A stretch of 64,000 bases of DNA from Adineta vaga (GCA_021613535.1 CP075492.1:19406001-19470000), one strand, 5' to 3'; shown: positions 22,349 through 31,992, counted from the first letter of the stretch. Numbers and translations: made by a program. Notes: generated from the letters alone by a model not told the origin.

Positions 22349-22394
22349 GATGAGTGTGAGTCTAAGTATTATATACATCTCACACCCACACCCT
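22349..22394. repeat. Telomere-like palindrome
   Basis: GATGAGTGTGAG faces CTCACACCCACACCC across about 18 bp. Confidence 0.65.
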
Positions 22395-22595
22395 TCTTCA
22401 CGAAAATTTTTAAGTGACAGCGGGTATAAAGCGTTGATTTCTTTAACGATTCGTATACTTTCAATTACAGTTTTGTTTTGTCTAATAGGTGAAGTTTTTC
22501 ATAAATATAAAAATGGCCCAAATTTAAGAGTAAAATACAAATTTTTTTAACTTTAAATCCCATTTACTTCATATTTTTTTCGCGTTCATAATTTA

Positions 22596-22856
22596 ATGAA
22601 TCTCTTTCATCGATTCTGCAAATTGGATGAGTTTTCGGACAAAATTCAAAAGAATTGGAAATTGCACGATTTGATAGACCACATGAGATCTTACGTAAGG
22701 AATGTTGATGAGATTTTGAATCAAATATCACACCTATACGCGATTTTCATTCTGCTAGTTATTTATTTGTTAATGGGTATTTTTTTCTCGTTCTTTTCAT
22801 TCAGTATATTTGTTTGCACGGTTTTCTTTCTCTCTTTTTTCTCGATGTATATATAA
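22596..22856 (+). CDS. Possible small membrane protein (uncertain)
   Basis: An ATG-initiated frame of 86 residues: a charged N-terminal half followed by one long hydrophobic stretch (YAIFILLVIYLLMGIFFSFF onward). No family is recognised and no splice signals extend it. The hydrophobic tail is T-rich DNA that would read as Phe/Leu/Ile by chance, so this may not be a gene. Confidence 0.25.
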   Translation: MNLFHRFCKLDEFSDKIQKNWKLHDLIDHMRSYVRNVDEILNQISHLYAIFILLVIYLLMGIFFSFFSFSIFVCTVFFLSFFSMYI

Positions 22857-22857
22857 A
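22848..22857 (+). promoter_or_regulatory. TATA box for the two-TM gene
   Basis: TATATATAAA ends 84 bp before the ATG at 22941, a spacing compatible with a short leader. Confidence 0.45.
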
Positions 22858-22940
22858 ACCATGGGGTTACCTGCGTCGTACGGTAAATCCAAATCAGTCG
22901 ATTCATTCATTATCAAGCGATAAAAACAACGAAATTTCAC

Positions 22941-23586
22941 ATGACATTGTCATCATTTAAAGCATTTGTAACGCAACGTGGAGGTAGAAGAAATGGTCCA
23001 TGTGCTATAATACTCATTTTAATGTCATATTTTTGTGCAGTTGTTGGACTAATCTTTGGAATCAATGAGTTACGGCAATTGACTTCATATGTAGAACGTA
23101 ATTGCCAAGTTACATCTGTTGATGTAATTCGTTCTTCAAACAAAAAGGGGTGGAGTCCAGCTTGGAATATTATCGTTCTAGGCGAGGGAAGTGAGCGAAC
23201 AACAGAAGTGAAGGATAGAATGATAATGGACAATGCATTTAATCCAAAAAAGTTGGCCTCACTATTTGCAGAAAAGAAAGAGGTAAGAAGGTTTGATATT
23301 TGTTTCAAATCGTTTTCTTTTTTTTTCCAAAAATCAGATTGATCAAATCTATCCATGTTATCGACATCGTGATCACCCCTCAGCTGGGACGTGGGGTTGG
23401 CAATGGACTAAACCATCAACATTAAAAGCCTGTAGTTATCTATTTGGTTTTCTTATATTACTTATTTTGGGAACTGCACTTATGGTACTTAGAAAAATAT
23501 ATCAACGTCAAACAAACCAGGAGAGAGAAGAGATGGAATTAACAGAGCCTCTCGCCACACCACCGCCACCAACTATAGCATCTTGA
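22941..23586 (+). CDS. Two-transmembrane protein of unknown function, two exons
   Basis: Exons 22941-23282 and 23338-23586 join at a 55-nt GT-AG intron (AAAGAG|GTAAG, AAATCAG|ATT) in phase 0 to give 196 residues. There is a hydrophobic segment near residues 21-43 (CAIILILMSYFCAVVGLIFG). A loop of about 110 residues follows with two cysteines (RNCQV, IYPCY) and a GTWGWQWTK stretch. A second TM lies near 150-170 (YLFGFLILLILGTALMVL), then a short charged, proline-rich tail. The topology suggests both ends are cytoplasmic with a large outer or lumenal loop. No family is recognised. The TGA stop lies inside the telomere-like palindrome at 23580-23632, so the present C-terminus may have been set by that insertion. 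Confidence 0.7.
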
Positions 23587-23632
23587 GGGTGTGGGTGTTT
23601 TGTGCAGAGGATATACCCACACCCACACCCTA
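23580..23632. repeat. Telomere-like palindrome at a gene 3' end
   Basis: ATCTTGAGGGTGTGGGTG faces ACCCACACCCACACCCTA. Its TTGAG terminus provides the TGA stop of the two-TM protein gene. Confidence 0.8.
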
Positions 23633-23664
23633 ATTTTTTAAAACTTTCACAAATAAAATATTTA

Positions 23665-23998
23665 ATGTCTTCGTTAGACAATCTAATCTCTGCTTTGAAC
23701 ATAACACAAAAATATTTATTTCAAATCGTTTGTCCATTATTATTATTGATTGGTAATGCCGGTTGCATTTTGAATTTAATTGTATTTTCTCGAAAGAATA
23801 TGCGGAAATATCAGTATTCAATCTATTTTATTGCATTTAATTTGGTCAGTCTTATCTATATTAACGTAGCTTAATTAAATTTAATATTGGAAATATGATA
23901 TAGTATTAGTCCAAGTGCTGCGAATCTGATTATTTGTCGTTTACATGTTTACATAAGTACTGTATTGAATTGTTTAAGTCCATTTTACTTAGTATTGG
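23665..23998 (+). pseudogene. Truncated rhodopsin-type GPCR (FMRFamide-receptor-like)
   Basis: An ATG at 23665 opens an N-terminus and TM1 of class A GPCR type (LLLIGNAGCILNLIVFSRKN, the GN motif of TM1), then TM2 start, and stops at 23874. In another frame to 23998 comes SPSAANLIICRLHVYISTVL and SPFYLVLA, matching the extracellular loop/TM3 Cys region. The fragment ends abruptly at the telomere-like palindrome at 23999; TM4-7 are absent. An intron may account for the frame change, but no clean donor/acceptor pair keeps phase. Confidence 0.6.
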
Positions 23999-24057
23999 CT
24001 TGAGGGTGTGGGTACTTAGTTAAAGAATAGGACTCACACCCACATCCACACCCTCAT
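23999..24057. repeat. Telomere-like palindrome truncating a GPCR
   Basis: CTTGAGGGTGTGGGTAC faces ACTCACACCCACATCCACACC. It begins one base after the last recognisable GPCR codon. Confidence 0.8.
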
Positions 24058-24349
24058 ACTAATGTTCTGATTATCTGTATTACCTTGTATTGTCACTGTT
24101 TGTTCTCTTCTCTTTTCTCTTCTCTTCTCTATAAAAGACGATGTTCTGTATTGTATGAAACACAACTGAAGTATCGCACACAACTGGTGTGTGGCACAAT
24201 GTAGTAAATATCTTATACATAAAGAATAGTAGTGATAACGCTATTCTTCCAGTTTGTCATTGTGATCACAGTTAAATGAAAAGAAATAAAATATGATGCT
24301 ACAGCAGTAACGAAATAATTTGTTATTCCTCTCTTTTTCGTTATACTTT

Positions 24350-24780
24350 CGTTTAAAATAAATAATATTTAAATATATACAAACTATTAGCAATTCGTAA
24401 AAGATGCCATAAACGAAATATAACAATAAGAATAGCTGAATGTGCAATCACAGATTCTTTGTCAACAATCAGAAAATAATTTTTTGTTGAAAATGAAAAG
24501 ACGGCTTAAAATACATGAAAATAATCTAATTTGTGGTTTTCTTTGTAATTCCAGTGATGAGCAGCGAGTGCATACATTTTTAAAAACAATTCGATCATAA
24601 ATATTGATAAGATGCTGAAGGATCGTGACATTCATACTGACGTTTAATATTATAAAGAAGAATTTCGATTATAACAGATGCACATTCTGCAACGACCAGT
24701 ATAATGATAAAAAGATGAAAAAGAGGATGTTCAAGAACTGATTCAATATGTTTTTGATGAGGATAGTTTTGATTTCACCA
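24350..24780 (-). pseudogene. Voltage-gated proton channel (Hv1-type) relic
   Basis: The minus strand gives, in order, an S1-like segment (HLFIIILVVAECASVIIEIL, 24720-24650), an S2-like segment (LSIFMIELFLKMYALAAHHW, 24615-24555), an S3-like stub (KLDYFHVF, stop, AVFSFS, near 24530-24495) and an S4-like segment (IFRLWHLLRIANSL, 24420-24375). The order and the RLW..RI.N pattern are those of HVCN1-type proton channels. The S1-S2 link needs a frameshift, S3 has an in-frame stop, and the middle S4 arginine position reads His. Hence a pseudogene. Family assignment is by motif only. Confidence 0.55.
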
Positions 24781-25176
24781 TCGAGATAAACAATTTGATT
24801 GATTCTTCGGCCGTGAAAGAGTATTAGAAGCGATTTCTATATATGTGATAATCAAATATTACATATGACGTCGATATTTCTTTTTTTACGACCTTGTCTC
24901 AATACAAACGGTAAATGAGAGGGATTTTTTTCTTTCATTCTCTTATAAAAACACGAGTCGTCGACAGCTAAGGCAATTCTTTTTTTGCTTTTTACCAACG
25001 ATTACATTCTTTTTACATAATTATACTCCGGGTTTTTTCCTTTATGATTACAGCACAAGATCTGAAGAAGACGGAAAGAACTAATACAAATAGAAGAAAT
25101 AAATCACATTTGATTTAGAAAGAAAATAACAATTATATTTCTTCGACTGTAGAGAGATGTAGGAGTATATTTCTCT

Positions 25177-25206
25177 TGCACCCACACTCATACCCTCCAT
25201 ACCCTA
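25177..25206. repeat. Telomere-like C-rich tract
   Basis: GCACCCACACTCATACCCTC plus a few more bases, without a clear G-rich partner. Confidence 0.4.
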
Positions 25207-26060
25207 TACTGAAAAACTCGATTATATTATCAATATAATCTCGCTACAGATATTTAGAACAATTATCAATAAATTCATTAAACTTTTTACACACTTACAA
25301 CTTTCTAATGCAGTACATAGACAAGAAAAACTAAAGAAATAATTTTAAATAACTCCCACTATAAGTATTTTAGATATTCTTTAAATCTTTAACCGAATTT
25401 CATACACAACTATCCGATAAGATTCCCGATTGAATAAGAAAAACGTTTCAAGAACATGAGATGAGGATTATAGTCAACAATATATGACTTAATCATAGAA
25501 GAATAAATACATCATGCTGTAGATATGCATAAACGACATCGATCTCTTCTTTCACTTTCGCATTCGTTCGCAAAATAACATGTATTGTATTTTTTTTAAA
25601 TTTTATACCATTCAAAATATTGCATAGTTTATTGGCTTATTTTCTCGTACATAAAAGTCTTTTAAAAGTGTTCTTGACGTAAGTATAATCATGTTTATAA
25701 TGTTACATCTGATGTTTATGCTTATTTAGCTTATCAAGTTAATGTTAATAAGTCGAATATAATTTGTACAATTTTATTAATTAAATTAATTGAAATTGAA
25801 TATGAATTCATAGAGTCGATCTTTTTCAATTTACATCAATCAAGAGAGTAGGTTTAGGCAACATCCAATCTGCACATATCTATGTTCTTTTTTTTCTAAC
25901 TACATAGAGAATAACGAGAAAAGTAATGTTTTTTATTGTAAAACTACGTTTTCTTTTCTTCTAACATAAACAAATCTGAAAAAATTGACTCTTATTATCA
26001 AATTACTTCTTCTCACCCTCAAATAAATCTTTTTTTATGTGTCACAGTGTAAAACTTACG

Positions 26061-26092
26061 TGTGAGAGGTGAGCATTTACCCACACTCTCAC
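26061..26092. repeat. Telomere-like palindrome, degenerate
   Basis: TGTGAGAGGTGAG faces ACCCACACTCTCAC with a loop of about 6 bp. It lies 67 bp upstream of the patatin ATG. Confidence 0.55.
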
Positions 26093-26159
26093 TACAATAT
26101 ATAAAAAGCTTTTGAAATTTAGATATTTTATATGTATTGTTTTTTTTAGATAAGAAATA

Positions 26160-28184
26160 ATGTTTCCTAATCAAGCATCGGCTCAATTAGAAAATGATGT
26201 TCATATACAAAACATTGATAAAGTTAGAACTGACGATGGAAAAATTTTACATTGTGAACCTATTGTTTTATTTGATGATGATGAAGTTGACGAATTTATG
26301 TTATTGGATAAAATGTTAAATCAGTGCTTGACTTTATATAAAACAAAATTTGCTAAAGATGTATGTTCTCATTATTATAACAATATGGAACCAATCAAAT
26401 CTTGGATAAATGAGATAATGCGTGAAGAGAATATTCCAGATATCAAAACATGGAAAACATTATTTTTACAAAGCAAACATTCATTAACATTTAAATATTT
26501 ACGCTTTCTATCTTCAATGTATCATCTAATATTTCGACTATGTACTGTTGAATTACATCCTGAACATAAATTTATATTTGTTTCTACTAAAGAAGTATTA
26601 GATTTTTCTATTAAGGATACGAAAATTTCTGTTTATGTTCTAACAGAACAAAGCGGTGATTCAACAGAGACAAGACCAGTGAAAGGAATATTTATTACAG
26701 GTGACACTACTTTAGTTTATCTTCATAATCATTTAGAATCTACAATTGATATAAAAATCAAGGTTGATTTATTGAATAAAATTGCATCGTATTATCAATG
26801 TCAAGCTGATAAAATTAATACAACTCATCATTTAGAATCCTTACAACAATGGAATCGTGCACTGAAATATTACAATGATTCGTTAACACTCAATCGTAAA
26901 CATCTCCAAGCAATGTTAGGATATGCTAAATGTTTAATAATGTTAAACAAATACAGTTTAGCTGAGAAATTCTTAATAGAAAATGTTGATGATAAAGAAT
27001 ATTTTCGTGATTCAGAAGAAAGATGGTTTTTATTAGGCGTTTTGAAACGTAAATTAAGGAAGTACGATGAAGCTGAGGTTGCGATTAGAAATGCACTGAA
27101 ATTGCAAAATAATTATGTTGACGCAAAAAATGAATTAGACTTTATATTTCGATTGAAAGAAGAAACGATTAAAAAACGAATTGGAATTTACAAAAGTATG
27201 GCATTACAACATGTTGAACCTAAGTCTGATCAATATAATATTCTTTCTATTGATGGAGGTGGTATAAGAGGATTAATACCAGCTGTATGGATGAGTGAAT
27301 TGGAACGTAGAACTGGTTTAAGTAGCAGTTCAATGTTTCATATGATGGCTGGAACATCAACAGGAGCAATTGTAACTGCTTGTCTTTCCTTACCTGATCT
27401 ATCGAGTATTAGACGACCTCGTTATAGAGCTGCTGATATTGTTGAATTGTACACATTACATTCTGACAAGGTCTTCGCTCGTACATCAAGATGGGAAAAT
27501 CTTTTTGGACTTAAGGCGATCTATGAAGAAAAAGGTAAAAAAGATTTGTTTGAAGAGTATTTTAAGGGTATTCGATTATCACAAGCAATAACTGAACTTA
27601 TTATAACGACGGTTAATTCGGGTAGTAGTGCAACAGAATTATTTCGACAAAGTGATGGCTTGAAGGATCCTAGTCGCAATCATAAATTAAGTGATATTCT
27701 CATGTGTACAACAGCTGCACCAACCTATTTTCCACCTTACAAATTAAGTAATTCTGTTTTTGTCGATGGCGGAGTTCAAGCTAACAATCCAACAATGATT
27801 GCTTATGCTGAAGCGTGTGCTAAAAATATCAATCGTGATAACATTTTTATTCTTTCTCTCGGTACTGGTGATTACGTACCCGATCCATTGAATCCGAATG
27901 CACAGCGAAGTCTTTTATTTTGGGGAAGTAATTCTACTAGCGTATTAAAAGTCATTTTTGATGGTCCACAGAATAATATTGATTATCAATTGAGTAGTAT
28001 ATTAAACACTGATAAGTATCATCGTTGGCAGATTTGGCTTGAAAATCCAATTGTACTGGATGATATACGAAAAGAAACATTGGATTATTTGGTGGAACTT
28101 GCTCATAGTCATTTTGAAGAAATGGATGCTTTCGATAATAATCATCGGTTAGGTAAACTTATCGAACGGTTAAAAACGTATTAA
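26160..28184 (+). CDS. TPR-patatin-like phospholipase
   Basis: Intact single exon, 674 residues. Residues 1-200 are a novel N-terminal region. About 205-335 hold TPR-like helices (LQQWNRALKYYNDSLTLN, and RKYDEAEVAIRNALKLQNNY). About 355-600 form a patatin domain: oxyanion loop DGGGIRG near 363, nucleophile GTSTG near 397, and catalytic Asp in FVDGGVQANNP near 533. These are the Ser-Asp dyad elements of patatin/iPLA2 acyl hydrolases, so lipid acyl hydrolysis in the cytoplasm is expected. No signal peptide or TM is seen. The intact dyad and long open frame argue for an active gene. The lack of introns and the plant/bacterial look of the patatin part are compatible with horizontal transfer, but this was not tested. 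Confidence 0.85.
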   Translation: MFPNQASAQLENDVHIQNIDKVRTDDGKILHCEPIVLFDDDEVDEFMLLDKMLNQCLTLYKTKFAKDVCSHYYNNMEPIKSWINEIMREENIPDIKTWKTLFLQSKHSLTFKYLRFLSSMYHLIFRLCTVELHPEHKFIFVSTKEVLDFSIKDTKISVYVLTEQSGDSTETRPVKGIFITGDTTLVYLHNHLESTIDIKIKVDLLNKIASYYQCQADKINTTHHLESLQQWNRALKYYNDSLTLNRKHLQAMLGYAKCLIMLNKYSLAEKFLIENVDDKEYFRDSEERWFLLGVLKRKLRKYDEAEVAIRNALKLQNNYVDAKNELDFIFRLKEETIKKRIGIYKSMALQHVEPKSDQYNILSIDGGGIRGLIPAVWMSELERRTGLSSSSMFHMMAGTSTGAIVTACLSLPDLSSIRRPRYRAADIVELYTLHSDKVFARTSRWENLFGLKAIYEEKGKKDLFEEYFKGIRLSQAITELIITTVNSGSSATELFRQSDGLKDPSRNHKLSDILMCTTAAPTYFPPYKLSNSVFVDGGVQANNPTMIAYAEACAKNINRDNIFILSLGTGDYVPDPLNPNAQRSLLFWGSNSTSVLKVIFDGPQNNIDYQLSSILNTDKYHRWQIWLENPIVLDDIRKETLDYLVELAHSHFEEMDAFDNNHRLGKLIERLKTY

Positions 28185-28239
28185 AAAAATCAATTTATAT
28201 GACTCTTTGTAACTTAGCCTAGATTAATAAAATTCATCA

Positions 28240-29000
28240 GTGTGAAATTTTGAAAGTAAAGATATAACTATCGATAATTTCAAAATAATTTCGAAAAATA
28301 AATTAGTTCCAGTAATTAAACTATCATTAGGATCTATATCCCATTCCCATATTTCACCAAGCATCAGGGCCTATACTCAACTCTCAGTTTTTATCCACTA
28401 GTAAGATGCACACCCTTCGCTCACACCCACCCTTGAATAAATTAACTACTAGATTTTAATTACATTACCTTACAATAGAGAGATAGCACAGATGTAAATT
28501 ATATAGTATTAAGATCCTCCCATAATATATCACCTTACAAGCAATATCAAGAGGAAATTTTAGCTTGTAATAAACTCAAAAGTGATTCCAACTTTTTTTA
28601 TCGGTGTTCGAAAACATCAAAATTTGTGTAATATTTTAAATATTACTTCTCATAATATTGAATCTCGAATAATCATAAATGCATATAGGTGATCATTTGC
28701 TTTATTAAAAGTCCAGTTTCAGCATTTGTATTAATTTCGTCTATGATGTAGATAAATCCAATGACGTAGTCAGGAGTTTTTGACAAAAAAACATTGAGCA
28801 AGAATTAAAAATAATATCTGAACAGACATGGTCATCAATCGTCTAGTGCATATATCTCCATTAGTTATCTTACTTCTGTCTTCGATTTTCTCAATTATAA
28901 TCCAATGATTATCGTATGTACAATCAAACGTCATAACGAACAAGTAGCTGTCCTTTTCTCCTTTACAGAATGTCCCATCAAAATGAAGTTTTCTTTAAAG
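28240..29000 (-). pseudogene. Possible relic of an unidentified multi-exon gene
   Basis: Three minus-strand segments read like protein but do not join cleanly. They are LHFDGTFCKGEKDSYLFVMT (near 28980-28870, with a plausible donor GTAAGA after EKIEDR), TPDYVIGFIYIIDEINTNAE (near 28790-28720) and GEIWEWDIDPNDSLITGTNL (near 28370-28310). No start, no full splice chain and no known motif. This could be a decayed gene or coincidence; I do not name a function. Confidence 0.3.
28409..28436. repeat. Telomere-like C-rich tract
   Basis: CACACCCTTCGCTCACACCC and a further CACCC, without a clear partner arm. Confidence 0.45.
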
Positions 29001-29020
29001 AAAAGTTTAATAACAAAAAG

Positions 29021-29027
29021 AAAAAAA
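29021..29027 (-). terminator. Pol III oligo-T terminator of the tRNA
   Basis: Seven consecutive T residues on the minus strand directly after the discriminator base of tRNA-Thr. Confidence 0.8.
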
Positions 29028-29099
29028 TGCCTCCACGCAGGATCGAACTGCGGACCTCCAGTTTACTAGACTGGCGCTCTACCACTGAGCCATAGAGGC
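29028..29099 (-). tRNA. tRNA-Thr (anticodon AGT)
   Basis: The minus strand folds into a complete 72-nt cloverleaf: acceptor GCCTCTA with TGGAGGC, D stem GCTC/GAGC, anticodon stem CCAGT/ACTGG around loop CTAGTAA (anticodon AGT, decoding ACU/ACC as inosine), variable AGGTC, and T arm CGCAG-TTCGATC-CTGCG, then discriminator A. A and B boxes are intact and no intron is present. A run of seven T on the transcribed strand follows at once (29021-29027), a standard RNA polymerase III terminator. Confidence 0.95.
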
Positions 29100-29229
29100 A
29101 TGTTGACCAGTGCTTATTTGAGAATGTCTATTTGAAGGAAATTTCAGCGAGATGATTCAATGATAACTAATGATTAACAAACTATTTACAACATTTTCGT
29201 ATGTACAGAAAAAGTTAAGACGGGCTTAG

Positions 29230-29420
29230 AGATAGAAGTGAAATAATCATTCCTACTCAATATTCGTTGAACTATGTTACTTCGTCGTGAACATGTGTGA
29301 GTTCATGATAAATTAAACTTTTCAGGTCCAATCTGATATAAAAATAAAGAAAGGATTCTGCAGTAAAAACTATAAAGGAAGGAGCGGGTTTTGAATACTA
29401 TAGAGTATAATACAACTGCT
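29230..29420 (-). pseudogene. Possible zinc-metallopeptidase relic (HExxH)
   Basis: A minus-strand frame reads FTAESFLYFYIRLDLKSLIY and then HELTHVHDEVT, with the HELTH box at 29307-29293. HExxH followed by hydrophobic/acidic residues is the zinc-binding helix of gluzincin/metzincin-type peptidases. Stops follow within a few codons and no other part of the protein is found, so at most this is a remnant. A five-residue motif can arise by chance. Confidence 0.3.
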
Positions 29421-29979
29421 TTTATATCAGATATGAATGACGAGATGGTTTTTGATGATATATGAATATTTTTAAGTACAATATTCTCTGCATTCTCTAT
29501 CGAACGAGAAAAGATCTTGATTAATATTAAATTAACATTATTACATTTTAAAAATAAATTTATTAAGTGAAATAATGTTAGTCACATTTCTTTCTCAACA
29601 TATAATTGAAGATATTTCAATAATTACACATGAAAACTACTTTAAGATCATTTCCGAATATCCTTTTGTTAAGATATGCGAAGATCGTGTCAGTGAATAA
29701 ATGTGTGAGGGTTGACTTATATTCATCTCTCAGAAATATCTCTCATTATAATCACTAAAGTACTTCATAATATGTAACACTGTTTTCATCACTTGTTTTA
29801 TCATATTTAAAGACTAAGAAGAAAAAAGGGTGTTGTTTTTATTTTTTGTTTTAGAAAAAAACACAATTTCTATTAAATCAGAACGAAACATGATTTTCAG
29901 TTCGTGATCGTATACAATAGCAGATGACAACTGGTCTGTTAATTCAATAAATTATTTTTCTTATATTACATAAGTTACT

Positions 29980-30180
29980 ATGAATGTTGAAAATAAGTTT
30001 AAAAAAGAGAAAATAATTGTATTTCAGCACTTGTTTCCTTTAGAACCAATTAACAAACTAACTTTAAATATATCTGATTTTAATGACAAAAATTTTCTAC
30101 AAATCATCAAAATATTTCCCAATATGAAAAAGATAGATTTTAACATATATAATGTTGATAATAGAGAGATGAACTTATAA
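29980..30180 (+). pseudogene. LRR-type fragment
   Basis: A 66-codon frame with leucine/asparagine-rich repeat character (NKLTLNISDFNDKNFLQIIK, IFPNMKKIDFNIYN) resembles the C-terminal repeats of the F-box-like family. There is no F-box and no continuation, so it is a stump lying directly before the F-box relic at 30375. Confidence 0.4.
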
Positions 30181-30374
30181 ATCTAAAAAGATAAAAATTT
30201 TAATAGTATATCGTCAATTGATTATATAGAATAAAATAATTCACTTCTTATGTGATAATACTCTAATTTTGTATTAAATATCAAATTATAATGAATAATA
30301 AAAATTTATTTTTATCTGTAAATATAAAAGATAAAGTCGACATAAGAAAATTATTTTTTTGTGATTTCAACGCC

Positions 30375-31224
30375 ATGATGAAATTCGAAGGTCTTGCTAA
30401 TGAAATCTTTTATGCAATCTTTGAATATCTTCATCATTTTCAAGCATATGAAATCTTTTTTAATCTTAATCAACGTTTTCAAAATCTTTTCATTAATTCA
30501 ACATATCCAATTCAAATTCAACTTGATTTAATATCAAAATCAACTTTTATTTCGTATTATGAAAATATTATTCTTCCATATCAACATCGAATTCAATTAC
30601 TTCATTTAACAAACCCATTTCACCTTCAATTCTTTTTATCTAACATTTCGATTATTTCCAAATTAGTTCATCTTAAAAGATTAATTATTGACTATATTTC
30701 GTTTTCTCACTTGGAACAGTTTTTTTAATGCTTTATCAGTCTTACCTAATCTTTCTTCATTAATCATTATTTACACGTTGAAAGGAAACGAAAGAAGTCC
30801 TATATAAGAAAAAATCTTCCAACTATCGACATTAAAGTATTGTAAAATATCATTCCGACCCGGATATTACGTATTTCGAAGTGAACCCATATCAATCAAA
30901 GCAAACTCATTTAGTTACATCACACATCTGGTTATCGAAGATGAGTTTCATCTTAATGACTTAATAATTATTCTTTCCAATGCTCCTCAACTTCGTCGTT
31001 TATCGATTAATAAAATATGGGGTAACACTAAGGGATTGATTATTTCTTCAACTATTTCAAATCAATTAACATACGTCAATCTTCATCTTGGATATCTTAA
31101 TTTATCTTTCAACATGGAACGATCGAAACTATTTAATTGCAAGTCGTTGGGAATCACTTATTTCCAGATATATGTTATGTCTCAGAATTTTTAATCTTCA
31201 GTACAAAGCAGCAGTTGTTGCAAC
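30375..31224 (+). pseudogene. F-box-like/LRR gene, frameshifted and truncated
   Basis: An ATG pair at 30375/30378 begins an F-box segment (FEGLANEIFYAIFEYLHHFQ), and a first frame runs to 30728. Repeats continue in other frames: QLRRLSINKIWGN near 30995, then RNYLIASRWESLISRYMLC near 31130. The C-terminal conserved part ends exactly where the telomere-like palindrome starts at 31225. At least two frameshifts or stops plus a 3' truncation make it a pseudogene of the family represented intact at 6863-8683. Confidence 0.65.
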
Positions 31225-31306
31225 TGGGTGGGTGTGGGTGTGGCGTGTTAATGGGTGAGGATATCCCTCCTTCGCTCACACCCATCCCACACCGACACCC
31301 TCAAGA
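31225..31306. repeat. Telomere-like palindrome truncating an F-box relic
   Basis: GGGTGGGTGTGGGTGTGGCG on the left faces a C-rich arm (CTCACACCCATCCCACACCG, then ACACCCTCAAG) on the right. The left arm is the purest TGTGGG-like run in the window. Confidence 0.8.
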
Positions 31307-31452
31307 TCGTTGTAAATCGCTTAAAATGATATAACACACTCAACATGCTCACCCTCACGCTCAACAAAATGATAAACTGAAGGGATTTCTTTATTTATCA
31401 CATTTCTAGCCTTATTTTCCTAATCGGAGTAATTATTGCACAAAAAATATTG

Positions 31453-31992
31453 CTAGTTCTCATCTGGTGGTAATATCATATCCCAAGTCCAATTATTATT
31501 AGTTAATGGTAATTCAGCTGCTGGTAACGGAGCGTTCAGAGCAAGTTGATCATCAAGAACCCAAGCTAAAGAAATCAATTTAGTTCAGGTATAATATGTA
31601 AGTGCTTTTGTATGACACTAACCCATATCTTCAGTGCAATTAAGACAGTTTGGAGGCAATATCACCGTCACCCACGAAGTAATGCAAATATAATGATAAA
31701 TTGCAGTACATGCAGGGCAGTTTATTGTTAGACTGTTAAGTTCTATGGTCTTCTGACAGTATAAACAGATGCTAAATTAGACACCAAATAGGATACTTGA
31801 TTACGTAGTGATCAAGCACGAAGTCGCACTTACTCTTGAGGAGGTTGCTGGTGTAACTGCTCTTTTGGTTGTTGAGGTGGAGGAGAAGATGATGGCGGAG
31901 GCTAGAATGATGAATAAAAAGAACATTGTATTTTACATTCATTATCTAGATAATCAATATTTATTTACTCGGCTCTGGCCTAGCGCTAGCAT
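31453..31992 (-). CDS. RING-like zinc-finger protein, four exons
   Basis: Exons 31992-31969, 31901-31834, 31771-31623 and 31565-31453 join with GT-AG borders and consistent phases into 118 codons including stop. After a short start comes a Pro/Gln-rich linker (PPPSSSPPPQQPKEQLHQQ). Then a compact Cys/His cluster follows: ICLYCQK, NCPACTAIYHYICITSW, PPNCLNCTEDM. The C-x2-C, C-x2-C-x3-H-x2-C, C-x2-C spacing is that of a treble-clef/RING-like zinc finger close to the prok-RING/zinc-ribbon type. The tail is Leu/Pro/Trp-rich. A ubiquitin-ligase or protein-interaction role is possible but unproven. The very small first exon (8 codons) and introns under 75 nt are typical of this genome. Confidence 0.65.

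Larger units (their letters stand above)
21113..22590. other. Intergenic, repeats and an AT-hook relic
   Basis: A/T-rich DNA between the giant minus-strand gene and the two-TM gene. It holds four telomere-like tracts (21563, 21709, 22078, 22349) and the AT-hook fragment at 21850. The region directly upstream of 21112 presumably contains the promoter of the fusion gene, but no convincing TATA box was singled out. Confidence 0.55.
24840..26159. other. Intergenic, A/T-rich
   Basis: No supportable gene. It contains a C-rich telomere-like tract (25177-25206) and a palindrome (26061-26092). The 60 bp before 26160 are T-rich and may be the leader of the patatin gene. Confidence 0.55.

Noticed and set aside
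23582-24057. The palindromes as rho-independent-type or CRISPR-like repeats
   Set aside because: The genome is eukaryotic (spliced genes), the spacing is irregular and centres are not spacer-like in length; a CRISPR array is excluded.
24131-24180. TATAAAAG with a pyrimidine-rich upstream tract as a plus-strand promoter
   Set aside because: No gene follows on the plus strand; the downstream DNA is the antisense of the proton channel relic.
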